The notes: generated by a model from the sequence alone, not told the origin. A stretch of DNA of 35,247 bases from Streptomyces purpureus (GCF_014648195.1 NZ_BMQQ01000033.1:6390-41636), one strand, 5' to 3'; counted from the stretch's first letter, positions 7,866 to 15,310 are shown. Numbers and translations are program-made.

Positions 7866-9536
7866 ATGTCACGTCGTTTCCCCGCGAAGGTCCTCGCGAC
7901 CGTCGCCGCGCTCGCCACGGCCGGGCTCGCCGCCGTCGGCCTCGGCGCGGCCCCCGCGTACGCCGCCGACCCCGAGTTCACGCTCGGCGGGCCGTCGGGG
8001 GTGGTGCTGCGGCCGTACCCCAACCCCACGGGCGGGACTCGGCACGCGGAGACCGTGGACTTCACCGTCCTCAACCCGAGCACGGACGCGGCGGGCGCCT
8101 TCCCCGGCGCGTACACCGTCACCTTCGACCTCGCCGGGCTCGCGCATGTCGCCGATGTGACCTTCGACCGCGTGGCCGGCGGACCGGAGTGCACGCTCAC
8201 CGGCACCACCGGCGTGTGCACCGGCACGGGTGTGGGGCCGGGCCGCAGCACGGTCGCCCGGCTCAAGATCACCGCGGCCGAGGACTCCCAGCCGTCCTAC
8301 TCCGGCACCCTCAAGGTGTCGGGCGCGGCGCAGGGCGCCACCTTCACCCCCTTCTCGACCAAGGTGACGGTCGGCGCCGCCGACCTGGTCATGCGGCCGC
8401 TGAACCTGAAGTCCGGGATGAAGCCGGGCGAGACCCAGCCGGCCGCGGTGGCGTTCGCGAACAAGGGCACGGTGCCGGCCGACGGCGTACGGCTCACCCT
8501 CCGCCCGACGCACGGTCTTCAGATCCGTGAGCGGTTCTCCAACTGCGAGTACCGCGAGGCCGAGCTCGACGACATCCACTCCCTCCCGATGGCCGGCTAC
8601 TCCGCGATGACCTGCACCTTCCCCGGCCTGTACGAGCCGGGTGCGGTCTACGTCCTGTCGGAGCCGCTCACGCTCAAGGCGGCCGGCCACGCCTACCGCG
8701 AGCACTTCGTCTACAGCATCGTCGAGCACACCCCGGCGCACAGCGCCTCCTCCCAGGGCACCGGCCGCGCCCTCACCCTGACCAAGCGGACGGCCGCCCC
8801 GCTGGCCGAGGACCTCGAGCCGTCGGACAACGAACGGGACGAGACCATCCAGGTCCGGAACACCGCGGACTTCACCGTGTACGGCGCGGACGTGGCGAGG
8901 CCCGCCGTCGGCGAGAAGGTCAAGGCCGAGATCGGCTTCCGCAACAAGGGCCCGGCGTGGATCGGGAACCAGCGCACGGACGAGAGCGCCGGCGTCGTCG
9001 ACGTCACCGTCCCCGAGGGCGCCAAGGTCACCGGCAAGCCCGCGGAGTGCGACGCCGTCTCCGCCTCCGGCGAGCCCCTCACCAACCCGCTCGGCGCGCC
9101 CCGCTACCTCTGCCCGCTCGCCTCGATCGTGCGTGAGGACGCCGACAAGCCCCTGCCGTTCGAGCTGACGATCGAGAAGGTGGTCAAGGGCGCCGCGGGC
9201 ACGGTCACCGTACGCGGTGCGCTGCCGGCCAAGCCGGAGCTGCCGTTCGACCCGGACGCCACCAACAACACCGCGAAGATCGTCCTGAACGGCAAGGGCG
9301 ACACCGCCCCGAGCCCCACCCCGGGCCCGACCCCGACGGCCACGCCGTCCGGGACCGCGACCACCTCCGGAACCTCCGGCACTGCGGGCACGACCACGAC
9401 CACCACGTCGGTCACGACCCAGGGCGCCCTGGCCTCCACCGGCACGAGCGTGGCCCTCGCCGCGGCCGGCACGCTGCTCGCCCTGGCGGCCGGCGCCATC
9501 GTGATCGCCGTCTCCCGCCGCCGCGCGTCCCGATGA
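7866..9536 (+). CDS. Sortase-anchored (LAXTG) surface protein with repeated extracellular domains
   Basis: This is an exported wall protein of 556 residues. It has a signal peptide with Arg3-Arg4, a hydrophobic core and a likely cut after A-Y-A at residue 33. The middle is beta-rich, with N-N-T/N-K-G type segments resembling CARDB/DUF11 adhesion-like domains and a few paired cysteines. A Pro/Thr/Ser-rich spacer (about 480-520) leads to LASTG at 522-526, a hydrophobic helix and a basic SRRRASR end. That is the sorting signal used by class E sortases of Streptomyces. The ATG has AGAGG 8 bases upstream; longer in-frame extensions lack a ribosome site. The next gene overlaps by ATGA. The role at the surface is unknown; family resemblance points to structural or adhesive function. 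Confidence 0.85.
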   Translation: MSRRFPAKVLATVAALATAGLAAVGLGAAPAYAADPEFTLGGPSGVVLRPYPNPTGGTRHAETVDFTVLNPSTDAAGAFPGAYTVTFDLAGLAHVADVTFDRVAGGPECTLTGTTGVCTGTGVGPGRSTVARLKITAAEDSQPSYSGTLKVSGAAQGATFTPFSTKVTVGAADLVMRPLNLKSGMKPGETQPAAVAFANKGTVPADGVRLTLRPTHGLQIRERFSNCEYREAELDDIHSLPMAGYSAMTCTFPGLYEPGAVYVLSEPLTLKAAGHAYREHFVYSIVEHTPAHSASSQGTGRALTLTKRTAAPLAEDLEPSDNERDETIQVRNTADFTVYGADVARPAVGEKVKAEIGFRNKGPAWIGNQRTDESAGVVDVTVPEGAKVTGKPAECDAVSASGEPLTNPLGAPRYLCPLASIVREDADKPLPFELTIEKVVKGAAGTVTVRGALPAKPELPFDPDATNNTAKIVLNGKGDTAPSPTPGPTPTATPSGTATTSGTSGTAGTTTTTTSVTTQGALASTGTSVALAAAGTLLALAAGAIVIAVSRRRASR

Positions 9537-10000
9537 CCCGGCGCCCCCGCTCCCTGCCCGGCACGGTCTGCCTGCTGGCCGCCCTGACCGCGGTGGCCGT
9601 CGGCGGCACGGCCTGCACGGCGTCCCCGGACACGGCACCACGCTCACCGTCGACGTCCCCGGCAGCCTCATCCGTACCGGAGGCACCGGAGACATCGGGG
9701 ACACCGGCGACCCCGGAGACACCGAAAGCCCCAGAGTCCGCACCGCAGACCCCGGAGCGCCCCCCGGCCCCCTCACTCGGCGCGCGCCCGACGAAGTCCT
9801 GGCCGCCCGCGCCGGCGGGCGCCAAGGCGCCCGCCCCGGCCAGGAAGACCCTGCGTCCGGCGTCCGTGCCGCAGGACGTGAACCAGGGCCCGAACCCGCC
9901 GCCGGCTCCCCCTCGCCCTTCTCCGAAGCCGGAGTGGACCGACGCCGAATGGCGACCGGGTGATCCTGTGGAGATCCGGCCCACCCTCCCCGTCGGCTGA
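9533..10000 (+). CDS. Small proline-rich probable lipoprotein
   Basis: The ATG overlaps the stop of the surface-protein gene (ATGA), so translation is coupled. The 155-residue product has basic residues at 3-6, a hydrophobic stretch, and G-T-A-C with Cys28 as a somewhat atypical lipobox, followed almost immediately by a Ser/Thr/Pro/Ala-rich disordered region. The last 60 residues hold P-R-P-S-P-K-P and an acidic D-A-E-W-R-P-G-D patch. No enzyme domain is visible. The context suggests an envelope partner or accessory of the LAXTG protein. The strong third-position G/C bias supports coding, although low-complexity sequence makes this less certain than its neighbours. Confidence 0.65.
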   Translation: MTRRPRSLPGTVCLLAALTAVAVGGTACTASPDTAPRSPSTSPAASSVPEAPETSGTPATPETPKAPESAPQTPERPPAPSLGARPTKSWPPAPAGAKAPAPARKTLRPASVPQDVNQGPNPPPAPPRPSPKPEWTDAEWRPGDPVEIRPTLPVG

Positions 10001-10097
10001 CCGAGCGGCGCGACGAGGGAAGCACCACGACCGGCGGCACGGCATCGGCCGGCGGTTCCGGTGGCGCCGTACCCCGGGCGTCCGACCCGCGTACGAC

Positions 10098-10130
10098 AGA
10101 GAGGGACGGCAGAGAGGGACGGCAGAGAGG
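10098..10130. repeat. 13-base tandem repeat, 2.5 copies
   Basis: The unit AGAGAGGGACGGC occurs at 10098-10110 and 10111-10123, then as a partial copy to 10130 that runs into the terminator stem. Confidence 0.8.
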
Positions 10131-10161
10131 GCCCCGCGCACGTCCCGTGCGCGGGGCCCTC
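10127..10161. terminator. Terminator of the surface-protein operon
   Basis: Perfect 15-base arms (10127-10141 and 10147-10161, beginning GAGGGCCCC and ending GGGGCCCTC) enclose the 5-base loop GTCCC. It lies 127 bases after the rightward operon. The 534 bases from 10001 to 10534 hold this hairpin, the tandem repeat, a second hairpin at 10266-10297, and no credible gene. Confidence 0.8.
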
Positions 10162-10265
10162 GGCCGTCGGCACCGGCGGGCGGGGTGGCGCTGGTGCCTC
10201 GGAGCGGCGCCCGGGGAAGCGCCGCGGGGGGACTGGTTGATGGGGTGGTCCTGGCGGACCGGATG

Positions 10266-10297
10266 CGGTCGGTCCCGGGCGTCCCCGGGACCGACCG
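10266..10297. terminator. Second strong terminator in the convergent gap
   Basis: Perfect 14-base arms (10266-10279 and 10284-10297, CGGTCGG... and ...CCGACCG) enclose the loop CGTC, and a TCCTTTCT tract follows on the + strand. It probably backs up the previous terminator or ends the leftward chorismate mutase transcript. Confidence 0.75.
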
Positions 10298-10534
10298 TCC
10301 TTTCTGGGTGACCGGGCTGCTGTCCCCTGCCGTCCGGTCACACGCGCCGGGGCGAGGTCCCACGACGTACCTGCGGTACGCCACACGCCCCAGCGGAGCC
10401 ACGCGTGGTGTGTTGCGGACCCGCCCCTGGCTGGTGCGGACAACGGGACCAACGAAGCCGCGCCGGGCCCGGTCACGCGCCGTACGGGTGAGGGCGGGCC
10501 CGAACTCAGATCCGTGGCGGAGCCGGCACGGGCC

Positions 10535-10822
10535 TCAGATCCGGCCCCGGCACAGCTCCAGCATCGTCATGGCCAGCGCCGTACCCGGCTTGCCGAGGGC
10601 GTCCCGGTAGTGGCCGAGCACCTCCATCTCGCGATTGAGGTTCACCCGGCGCCCGCCCGAGGAGATCCGGGCCTCCTGGATCACGGCCGAGACGGCCATA
10701 CGTTCCTGGATCAGACCGATGATCCGGTCGTCCAGGGCGTCGATGCGCGTCCGCGCGTCCCCGATCAGCGCCGCGGCCTCGTCGGTGCGGGCGCCGGTCT
10801 TCTCGGTCTGGGTGGTGGTCAC
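10535..10822 (-). CDS. Chorismate mutase (AroQ type)
   Basis: This enzyme converts chorismate to prephenate, the branch point to phenylalanine and tyrosine, in the cytoplasm. The 95-residue all-helical monofunctional protein has the AroQ signature: R-x-R-I-D-x-L-D-D-R-I-I-x-L-I-x-E-R at about 24-41, then further Arg residues (52, 58, 59) and an N-R-E segment matching the second catalytic helix. The GTG start at 10822 is chosen because AAGGAG lies 6-7 bases upstream on this strand; a longer in-frame reading to 10975 would cover leader RNA and a hairpin. There is no signal peptide and no fused regulatory or prephenate-processing domain. Upstream lie a short Phe/Tyr leader peptide and a terminator-like hairpin, so expression is probably set by attenuation. 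Confidence 0.92.
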   Translation of the reverse strand: MTTTQTEKTGARTDEAAALIGDARTRIDALDDRIIGLIQERMAVSAVIQEARISSGGRRVNLNREMEVLGHYRDALGKPGTALAMTMLELCRGRI

Positions 10823-10883
10823 GGGGGGCTCCTTCGGTACGGGGGGCGGAGCCCCGGAGCGGCTGGGCCCGGAAACGACAGAA

Positions 10884-10910
10884 CGCCCCGGGCCTTGTCG
10901 GCCCGGGGCG
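10884..10910 (-). terminator. Attenuator-type terminator hairpin in the chorismate mutase leader
   Basis: Perfect 11-base arms (CGCCCCGGGCC and GGCCCGGGGCG) enclose a 5-base loop and are followed on the minus strand by TTCTGTCGTTT. It lies between the leader peptide stop and the structural gene, about 60 bases before the GTG. On the minus strand, CGGGCCG at the end of the 5' arm is complementary to CGGCCCG in leader codons 13-15, giving a possible antiterminator. Confidence 0.7.
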
Positions 10911-10934
10911 CCTGGAAAGTCGCTTGTCAGTTGC

Positions 10935-11006
10935 TCAAGCAGCTCGACCATGGCAGCCGGACGGGCCGGTGCCATAGGTAAAGACGAAGGTCGAGAGCGT
11001 GCGCAT
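10935..11006 (-). CDS. Phe/Tyr-containing leader peptide of chorismate mutase
   Basis: A 23-codon ATG frame ends in TGA 25 bases before the terminator hairpin. Residues 7-11 are Phe-Val-Phe-Thr-Tyr, encoded TTC GTC TTT ACC TAT. TTT and TAT are rare codons in this genome type, as expected for control codons. The frame begins 6 bases after a CATACT -10 box, so the peptide would be read from a leaderless mRNA. Codons 4-6 contain CTCGACC, which pairs with GGTCGAG in codons 20-22, while inner arms ATGGCA and TGCCAT also pair. The Phe/Tyr codons fall in the one-sided bulge of that hairpin. This is the layout of a trp-type attenuator, but for Phe/Tyr. Function is inferred; no homologue was compared. 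Confidence 0.65.
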   Translation of the reverse strand: MRTLSTFVFTYGTGPSGCHGRAA

Positions 11007-11012
11007 GGCGAC

Positions 11013-11043
11013 AGTATGGACCGCGCCGGGGAGCCTGAGCCAA
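11013..11043 (-). promoter_or_regulatory. Promoter of the chorismate mutase leader
   Basis: On the minus strand, TTGGCT (11043-11038) and CATACT (11018-11013) are 19 bases apart. The predicted start of transcription is at the leader peptide ATG (11006). Confidence 0.5.
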
Positions 11044-11087
11044 CCCGGGTTCGGATGGTGAGACGAAAAGCGACGGCGGCGCGCCGG

Positions 11088-11117
11088 TAGAATCGACAAA
11101 TAGCCCCCTCCGGGGGA
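11088..11117 (+). promoter_or_regulatory. guaA -10 box and short leader hairpin
   Basis: TAGAAT at 11088-11093 is a good -10 box about 54 bases before the guaA start. No clear -35 is visible. CCCCC-TCC-GGGGG at 11105-11117 could fold in the leader. Confidence 0.5.
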
Positions 11118-11146
11118 CCCTCCCCTACCGCCGGAAGGCCGCCGTA

Positions 11147-12757
11147 GTGTCATCAGCGACTCCCGCTGCCGCGCCCGACGTCACCAACCCGGACACCACC
11201 CCCGACGTGGTCCTCGTTGTCGACTTCGGCGCCCAGTACGCACAGCTCATCGCCCGCCGAGTCCGTGAGGCCCGGGTATACAGCGAGATCGTCCCGTCCA
11301 CCATGCCGGTGGCCGAGATGCTGGCCAAGAACCCGAAGGCGATCATCCTCTCCGGCGGCCCGTCCTCCGTGTACGCGGAGGGCGCCCCTCGCCTCGACCG
11401 CGAGATCTTCGAGGCGGGTGTCCCAGTCTTCGGCATGTGCTACGGCTTCCAGCTGATGGCGACGACTCTCGGGGGCACCGTCGACAACACCGGCGCCCGT
11501 GAGTACGGCCGTACGCCGCTGCACGTGAGCAAGTCCGGCTCCACCCTCTTCGAGGGCACCCCGGCCGAGCAGTCCGTGTGGATGTCGCACGGCGACGCCT
11601 GCTCCGCCGCTCCCGAGGGCTTCACGGTCACCGCGTCCACCGACGTCGTGCCCGTCGCCGCCTTCGAGAACGACGAGAAGAGGCTGTACGGCGTGCAGCA
11701 CCACCCCGAGGTGATGCACTCCACCCACGGCCAGCAGGTGCTGGAGCACTTCCTCTACCGCGGCGCCGGCATCGAGCCGACGTGGACCACCGGCAACGTC
11801 ATCGAGGAGCAGGTCGCGGCCATCCGCGAGCAGGTCGGCACCAAGCGCGCCATCTGCGGCCTCTCCGGCGGTGTGGACTCCGCGGTCGCCGCGGCCCTCG
11901 TCCAGAAGGCCATCGGCTCGCAGCTCACCTGCGTGTACGTCGACCACGGTCTGATGCGCAAGGACGAGACCGAGCAGGTCGAGAAGGACTTCGTCGCCGC
12001 GACCGGCGTCTCGCTGAAGGTCGTCGACGCGCAGGAGCGGTTCCTCACCGCGCTCGCCGGGGTCTCCGACCCCGAGGAGAAGCGGAAGATCATCGGCCGG
12101 GAGTTCATCCGGGTCTTCGAGCAGGCCCAGGCCGAGATCGTGGCCGAGGCCCCGGGCGACCACCCGGTGGAGTTCCTGGTCCAGGGCACGCTCTACCCGG
12201 ACGTCGTCGAGTCCGGCGGCGGCACCGGCACCGCGAACATCAAGTCGCACCACAACGTGGGCGGACTCCCGGAGGACCTGGAGTTCAAGCTCATCGAGCC
12301 GCTGCGCAAGCTGTTCAAGGACGAGGTCCGCATGGTCGGCCAGGAGCTGGGCCTGCCGGAGGAGATCGTCCAGCGCCAGCCCTTCCCCGGCCCGGGTCTC
12401 GGCATCCGGATCGTCGGTGAGGTCACCAAGGAGCGCCTGGACCTGCTGCGCGAGGCCGACGCCATCGCCCGCGAGGAGCTCACGGCGGCCGGCCTGGACC
12501 GCGAGATCTGGCAGTGCCCCGTGGTACTGCTCGCCGACGTCCGCTCCGTCGGCGTCCAGGGCGACGGCCGTACGTACGGCCACCCGATCGTGCTGCGGCC
12601 CGTCTCGTCCGAGGACGCCATGACGGCCGACTGGACGCGGATGCCGTACGACGTCCTCGCGAAGATCTCGACCCGGATCACCAACGAGGTCGCCGATGTG
12701 AACCGCGTGGTCCTCGACGTGACCAGCAAGCCCCCGGGCACCATCGAGTGGGAGTAG
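11147..12757 (+). CDS. guaA: GMP synthase (glutamine-hydrolysing)
   Basis: It converts XMP to GMP with ATP and glutamine, the last step of guanine nucleotide synthesis, in the cytoplasm. The 536-residue protein has an N-terminal class I glutamine amidotransferase with VVDFGAQYAQLI at 24-35, nucleophile Cys98 in GMCYG, and the His186/Glu188 partners in HHPE. The ATP-pyrophosphatase domain has the P-loop SGGVDS at 240-245, and the C-terminal dimerisation domain ends with PPGTIEWE, the characteristic GuaA terminus. The GTG start has GGAAGG about 10 bases upstream, and the N-terminus is about 20 residues longer than in Escherichia coli, as usual in actinobacteria. It stands alone between its own promoter and a strong terminator, divergent from the chorismate mutase leader, whose promoter lies only about 45 bases away. 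Confidence 0.98.
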   Translation: MSSATPAAAPDVTNPDTTPDVVLVVDFGAQYAQLIARRVREARVYSEIVPSTMPVAEMLAKNPKAIILSGGPSSVYAEGAPRLDREIFEAGVPVFGMCYGFQLMATTLGGTVDNTGAREYGRTPLHVSKSGSTLFEGTPAEQSVWMSHGDACSAAPEGFTVTASTDVVPVAAFENDEKRLYGVQHHPEVMHSTHGQQVLEHFLYRGAGIEPTWTTGNVIEEQVAAIREQVGTKRAICGLSGGVDSAVAAALVQKAIGSQLTCVYVDHGLMRKDETEQVEKDFVAATGVSLKVVDAQERFLTALAGVSDPEEKRKIIGREFIRVFEQAQAEIVAEAPGDHPVEFLVQGTLYPDVVESGGGTGTANIKSHHNVGGLPEDLEFKLIEPLRKLFKDEVRMVGQELGLPEEIVQRQPFPGPGLGIRIVGEVTKERLDLLREADAIAREELTAAGLDREIWQCPVVLLADVRSVGVQGDGRTYGHPIVLRPVSSEDAMTADWTRMPYDVLAKISTRITNEVADVNRVVLDVTSKPPGTIEWE

Positions 12758-12783
12758 TCCCGACCGGCTGACCGCCGGGCCGA

Positions 12784-12818
12784 ACGGCGCCGCCGCCCCG
12801 CGAGGGCGGCGGCGCCGT
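12784..12818. terminator. guaA terminator
   Basis: Perfect 15-base arms (12784-12798 and 12804-12818, ACGGCGCCG... and ...CGGCGCCGT) enclose a 5-base loop, 27 bases after the guaA stop. Confidence 0.88.
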
Positions 12819-12838
12819 CGTCTGCCCGCACGCCTCTG

Positions 12839-12865
12839 TTCACCTGCGGTACCGCGCGGTAGCTT
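12839..12865 (+). promoter_or_regulatory. Promoter with palindrome between -35 and -10
   Basis: TTCACC (12839-12844) and TAGCTT (12860-12865) are 15 bases apart, and TAGCTT ends 7 bases before the ATG. The perfect 10-base palindrome GCGGTACCGC (12846-12855) fills most of the spacer, a classic position for an operator. Confidence 0.45.
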
Positions 12866-12872
12866 CCGGCCC

Positions 12873-13661
12873 ATGACCGAGATACCGGCCCCCGTCCCCG
12901 TGGACCAGCTGCGTTTCGCGATGCCGCCCGTCCACGACTCCGCCGCCGACGAGCGGACCCACCGCAAACAGCGGCTCGCCGGCGCGCTGCGGCTCTTCGG
13001 CCGGTTCGGGTACGAGGACGGCGTCTCGGGCCACATCACCGCACGCGACCCCGAGTACGCCGACTGCTACTGGGTGAACCCCTTCGGGGCGCCCTTCGCC
13101 GACCTCACCGCGAGCGATCTCGTCCTTGTCAACGGCGCGGGCCAGGTCGTCCAAGGCGGCGACCACGTCAACCAGGCCGCGTTCGCCGTACACGCCCAGA
13201 TCCACCGGGCCCGCCCCGGCGTCGTCGCCGTCGTCCACTGCCACTCCACCTACGGCCGGGCGCTGGCCGCCCTCGGCGAACTGATCGAGCCGATCACCCA
13301 GGAGGCCTGCGGCTTCTACGAGGACCACGCGCTGTACGACGGTTACACCGGCGTCGTCGTGGACGAGGAGGAGGGGCGCCGGATCGCCACCGCGCTCGGC
13401 CCGTACAAGGGAATCGTGCTGCGCAACCACGGCCTGCTGACCGTCGGCGACACCGTCGACGCGGCGACCTGGTGGTTCATCGCGATGGAGCGCTGCAGCC
13501 AGGTCCAGCTCGCCGCGCGGGCGGCCGGCAAGCCCGTCCTCATCGAGCACGGTGACGCCGTCGCCACCCGCGAGCAGCTCGGCACGGACCTGGTGGCGTG
13601 GATCAACTACCAGCCCTTGTGGCGCCGGATCAGCCGCGCGGAACCCGAACTCCTGTCGTAA
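12873..13661 (+). CDS. Class II aldolase/adducin family protein
   Basis: This 262-residue cytoplasmic protein has the class II aldolase fold. The metal ligands are visible: His122 and His124 in VHCHS and His186 in RNHGLLT. G-x-V-S-G-H-I-T at about 50-56 is the usual substrate-side loop. The position where fuculose- and rhamnulose-phosphate aldolases have their catalytic Glu (four residues before the conserved His107) is Ala here, as in the adducin-like branch. It may therefore be a decarboxylase, an aldolase of altered mechanism, or non-catalytic. The ATG at 12873 has no ribosome site but lies 7 bases after TAGCTT, so a leaderless mRNA is likely. No sugar-utilisation genes flank it, and the substrate cannot be inferred. 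Confidence 0.9.
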   Translation: MTEIPAPVPVDQLRFAMPPVHDSAADERTHRKQRLAGALRLFGRFGYEDGVSGHITARDPEYADCYWVNPFGAPFADLTASDLVLVNGAGQVVQGGDHVNQAAFAVHAQIHRARPGVVAVVHCHSTYGRALAALGELIEPITQEACGFYEDHALYDGYTGVVVDEEEGRRIATALGPYKGIVLRNHGLLTVGDTVDAATWWFIAMERCSQVQLAARAAGKPVLIEHGDAVATREQLGTDLVAWINYQPLWRRISRAEPELLS

Positions 13662-13781
13662 TCCCGTCGGAGAAGCGGCCTTTACGTCAATGTGATGACG
13701 GGCCAATCACTCTTCGGCCCGGTACCCGGGGCAGGGAAAGGGTGTTCAGGTGCGGGACAATTCCCTGGGATCACCAGCAAG

Positions 13782-13830
13782 TTGACGGCGCGTCCATGGC
13801 CCGTCGACGACCTGTCGACGACCCGTCGAC
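13782..13830 (+). promoter_or_regulatory. -35-like box followed by three GTCGAC repeats spaced one helical turn
   Basis: TTGACG at 13782-13787 is followed by the palindrome GTCGAC at 13803-13808, 13814-13819 and 13825-13830, an exact 11-base period. The last copy is 4 bases before the ribosome site of the next gene. The copies occupy the expected -10 and start region, so a bound regulator would block transcription. Confidence 0.45.
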
Positions 13831-13848
13831 ACCAGGGAGAGGTTCGCC

Positions 13849-15090
13849 GTGACGGTGCAGGAGGCGAGACACTGCGACGAGTGCGCGCACGGTGCGGGCG
13901 AGGGGCATCGGCGGGCCGTCGCGGCGTTCCTCGCCCGGCGTGACGAACTGGCCGTCGGTACGGGGGTGCCCGCCGCGGTCGCGCACTCACCGGTCGCCTC
14001 CCGCCAGTGGGTCTCCGACGAGCTCAGCCAGTCCGCCCGTACGGTCGCCGACCGCGGCCGGGAGGCAGCCACCGCCTGGCTCCGGCGGGTCTGGCACGGC
14101 ACCCTCCTCGCCCTCTGGGGCGGCATCGTCGCCCTGCTGCTCGGCCAGGCGCTCACCGCGGTCGGCGCCGGCTGGACCCCCGCCCGTACGGCCACGCTCG
14201 CGGCCGCCCTGCTGACCGTCGTCCCGCTCACCGCGGCCGCCCGCGCCCACCGCGCCCGCGGCGGCCTGCTCGCCCCCCTCATCGGCGACGACAACCGGCT
14301 CTCCACCTCCCGCGCGGTCGCCGCGTCCTGGCTGCTGCTCGCCGTCTTCGCGGTGCTGCTCCTGGCGCTGCGGCTGTCCACCGCCTCCGGCCCCGCCGAG
14401 CGCGACCGGCTGCTTGCCGGGCTCGAACCCGCCCGCGGGGCCGCCCTGCTGACCGTGCTCGCCGTGACCGGCGCCGTCGCCGTAGCCGTACGCCGCGTGG
14501 TCGTCGTCCGGATCCTGGCGCGCCGCCTGCAGAAGATCCGCGCCGCCCGGCCGCGCGGCGCCGACCTCCTGTGCGACGACAACGGCCGGGCGAGCCTCAC
14601 CGACGTCCAATACCTGGCCGCGAGCACCGTCGCGCTGCTCTACACGGCGGTGCTGCTCGGCCGACGGCCCGGCGATCTGCCCGACCCGCCCTGGTCGCTG
14701 GCGCTGCTGATCGGCCTCTCCGCCGTCCTCTACCTCGTCGGGAAGTTCACCGAAGGCAGCCGCCCCGTGATCCTCTCCGTGGTGCGCGCACGGGAGGCGG
14801 GCGACCTGGACGCCGCCATCCGTACCGGCGACGACATCGAGATCCGCGGCAGCGGCTTCGTCCCGCCGGGCGCCGCCACCCCCGACGGTCTGACCCGGCT
14901 GGTCGTCCGGATCGGCCCCGTCCACACCCAGGTCCCCCTGGTCCCGCTCCCCGGCGGGTTCGCCAACCCGACGGACACGGCCCTGACGGTGCCCCTGCCG
15001 GTGGACGTGGAGCCGGGACGCGTGGAGGTGTGGGTGGTGACCGCCGCGGGCGTGGAGACCAACCGCGTCCTCATCGACGTGACCGAGTGA
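13849..15090 (+). CDS. Unrecognised multi-pass membrane protein with CxxC N-terminus and Ig-like (IPT/TIG-like) C-terminus
   Basis: I do not recognise this family. The 413-residue product starts at GTG with GGGAGAGG 6 bases upstream. Residues 8-12 are H-C-D-E-C, a possible small metal or redox site. An amphipathic region with several Arg residues reaches about 80. Five or six hydrophobic segments follow, near 84-105, 110-127, 160-178, 198-215, 258-272 and 283-297. The last 90 residues form a soluble beta-rich domain: G-D-x-I-x-I-R-G-S-G-F near its start, N-P-T-D in the middle and V-W-V-V-T-A-A-G-V near its end. This resembles IPT/TIG domains. Such a domain at the end of a membrane protein suggests binding at the envelope. 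The neighbours give no pathway. Confidence 0.8.
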   Translation: MTVQEARHCDECAHGAGEGHRRAVAAFLARRDELAVGTGVPAAVAHSPVASRQWVSDELSQSARTVADRGREAATAWLRRVWHGTLLALWGGIVALLLGQALTAVGAGWTPARTATLAAALLTVVPLTAAARAHRARGGLLAPLIGDDNRLSTSRAVAASWLLLAVFAVLLLALRLSTASGPAERDRLLAGLEPARGAALLTVLAVTGAVAVAVRRVVVVRILARRLQKIRAARPRGADLLCDDNGRASLTDVQYLAASTVALLYTAVLLGRRPGDLPDPPWSLALLIGLSAVLYLVGKFTEGSRPVILSVVRAREAGDLDAAIRTGDDIEIRGSGFVPPGAATPDGLTRLVVRIGPVHTQVPLVPLPGGFANPTDTALTVPLPVDVEPGRVEVWVVTAAGVETNRVLIDVTE

Positions 15091-15145
15091 GCGAGGGGAC
15101 GCAGTAGCGGTTTCGGCTTGTGCCCCTGCCGGTTCGATGAGGTGA

Positions 15146-15310
15146 GTACCCCTCAGGTCATCCGGAACTCATTCGGCGCATAGCTGGCGATCGCGGAGGT
15201 GCACCACCGTCACCGAAGTGGCCCAACAGCTCCGGGGCTTCGGCGTCGACGTACCCCCGGTAGAAGGGCTCGTCGCCGACACCTGGGCGCGGGTGCCGAG
15301 GCGCGGCTGA
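15146..15310 (+). pseudogene. Possible remnant reading frame in the gap before the DoxX gene
   Basis: An open frame runs 54 codons between stops and has no usable start or ribosome site. Its second half, from 15206, reads like normal protein (V-T-E-V-A-Q-Q-L-R-G-F-G-V-D-V-P), then P-P-V-E-G-L-V-A-D-T-W. It may be the tail of a lost gene or chance. Nothing else is seen in the 311 bases from 15091 to 15401 apart from a TTGACG at 15340. Confidence 0.2.

Noticed and set aside
9412..10476. 354-codon minus-strand frame across the convergent gap
   Set aside because: It runs through two perfect terminator hairpins and a tandem repeat, has no ribosome site and no recognisable segment.
10923..10931. 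TTGTCAGTT as another RecA-NDp element
   Set aside because: The ninth base differs, no TANNNT lies 8 bases on, and the site is in the chorismate mutase leader on the non-template side.
10823..10975. Longer chorismate mutase reading to 10975
   Set aside because: The extension would be translated from the leader and terminator hairpin; the GTG at 10822 has a strong AAGGAG.
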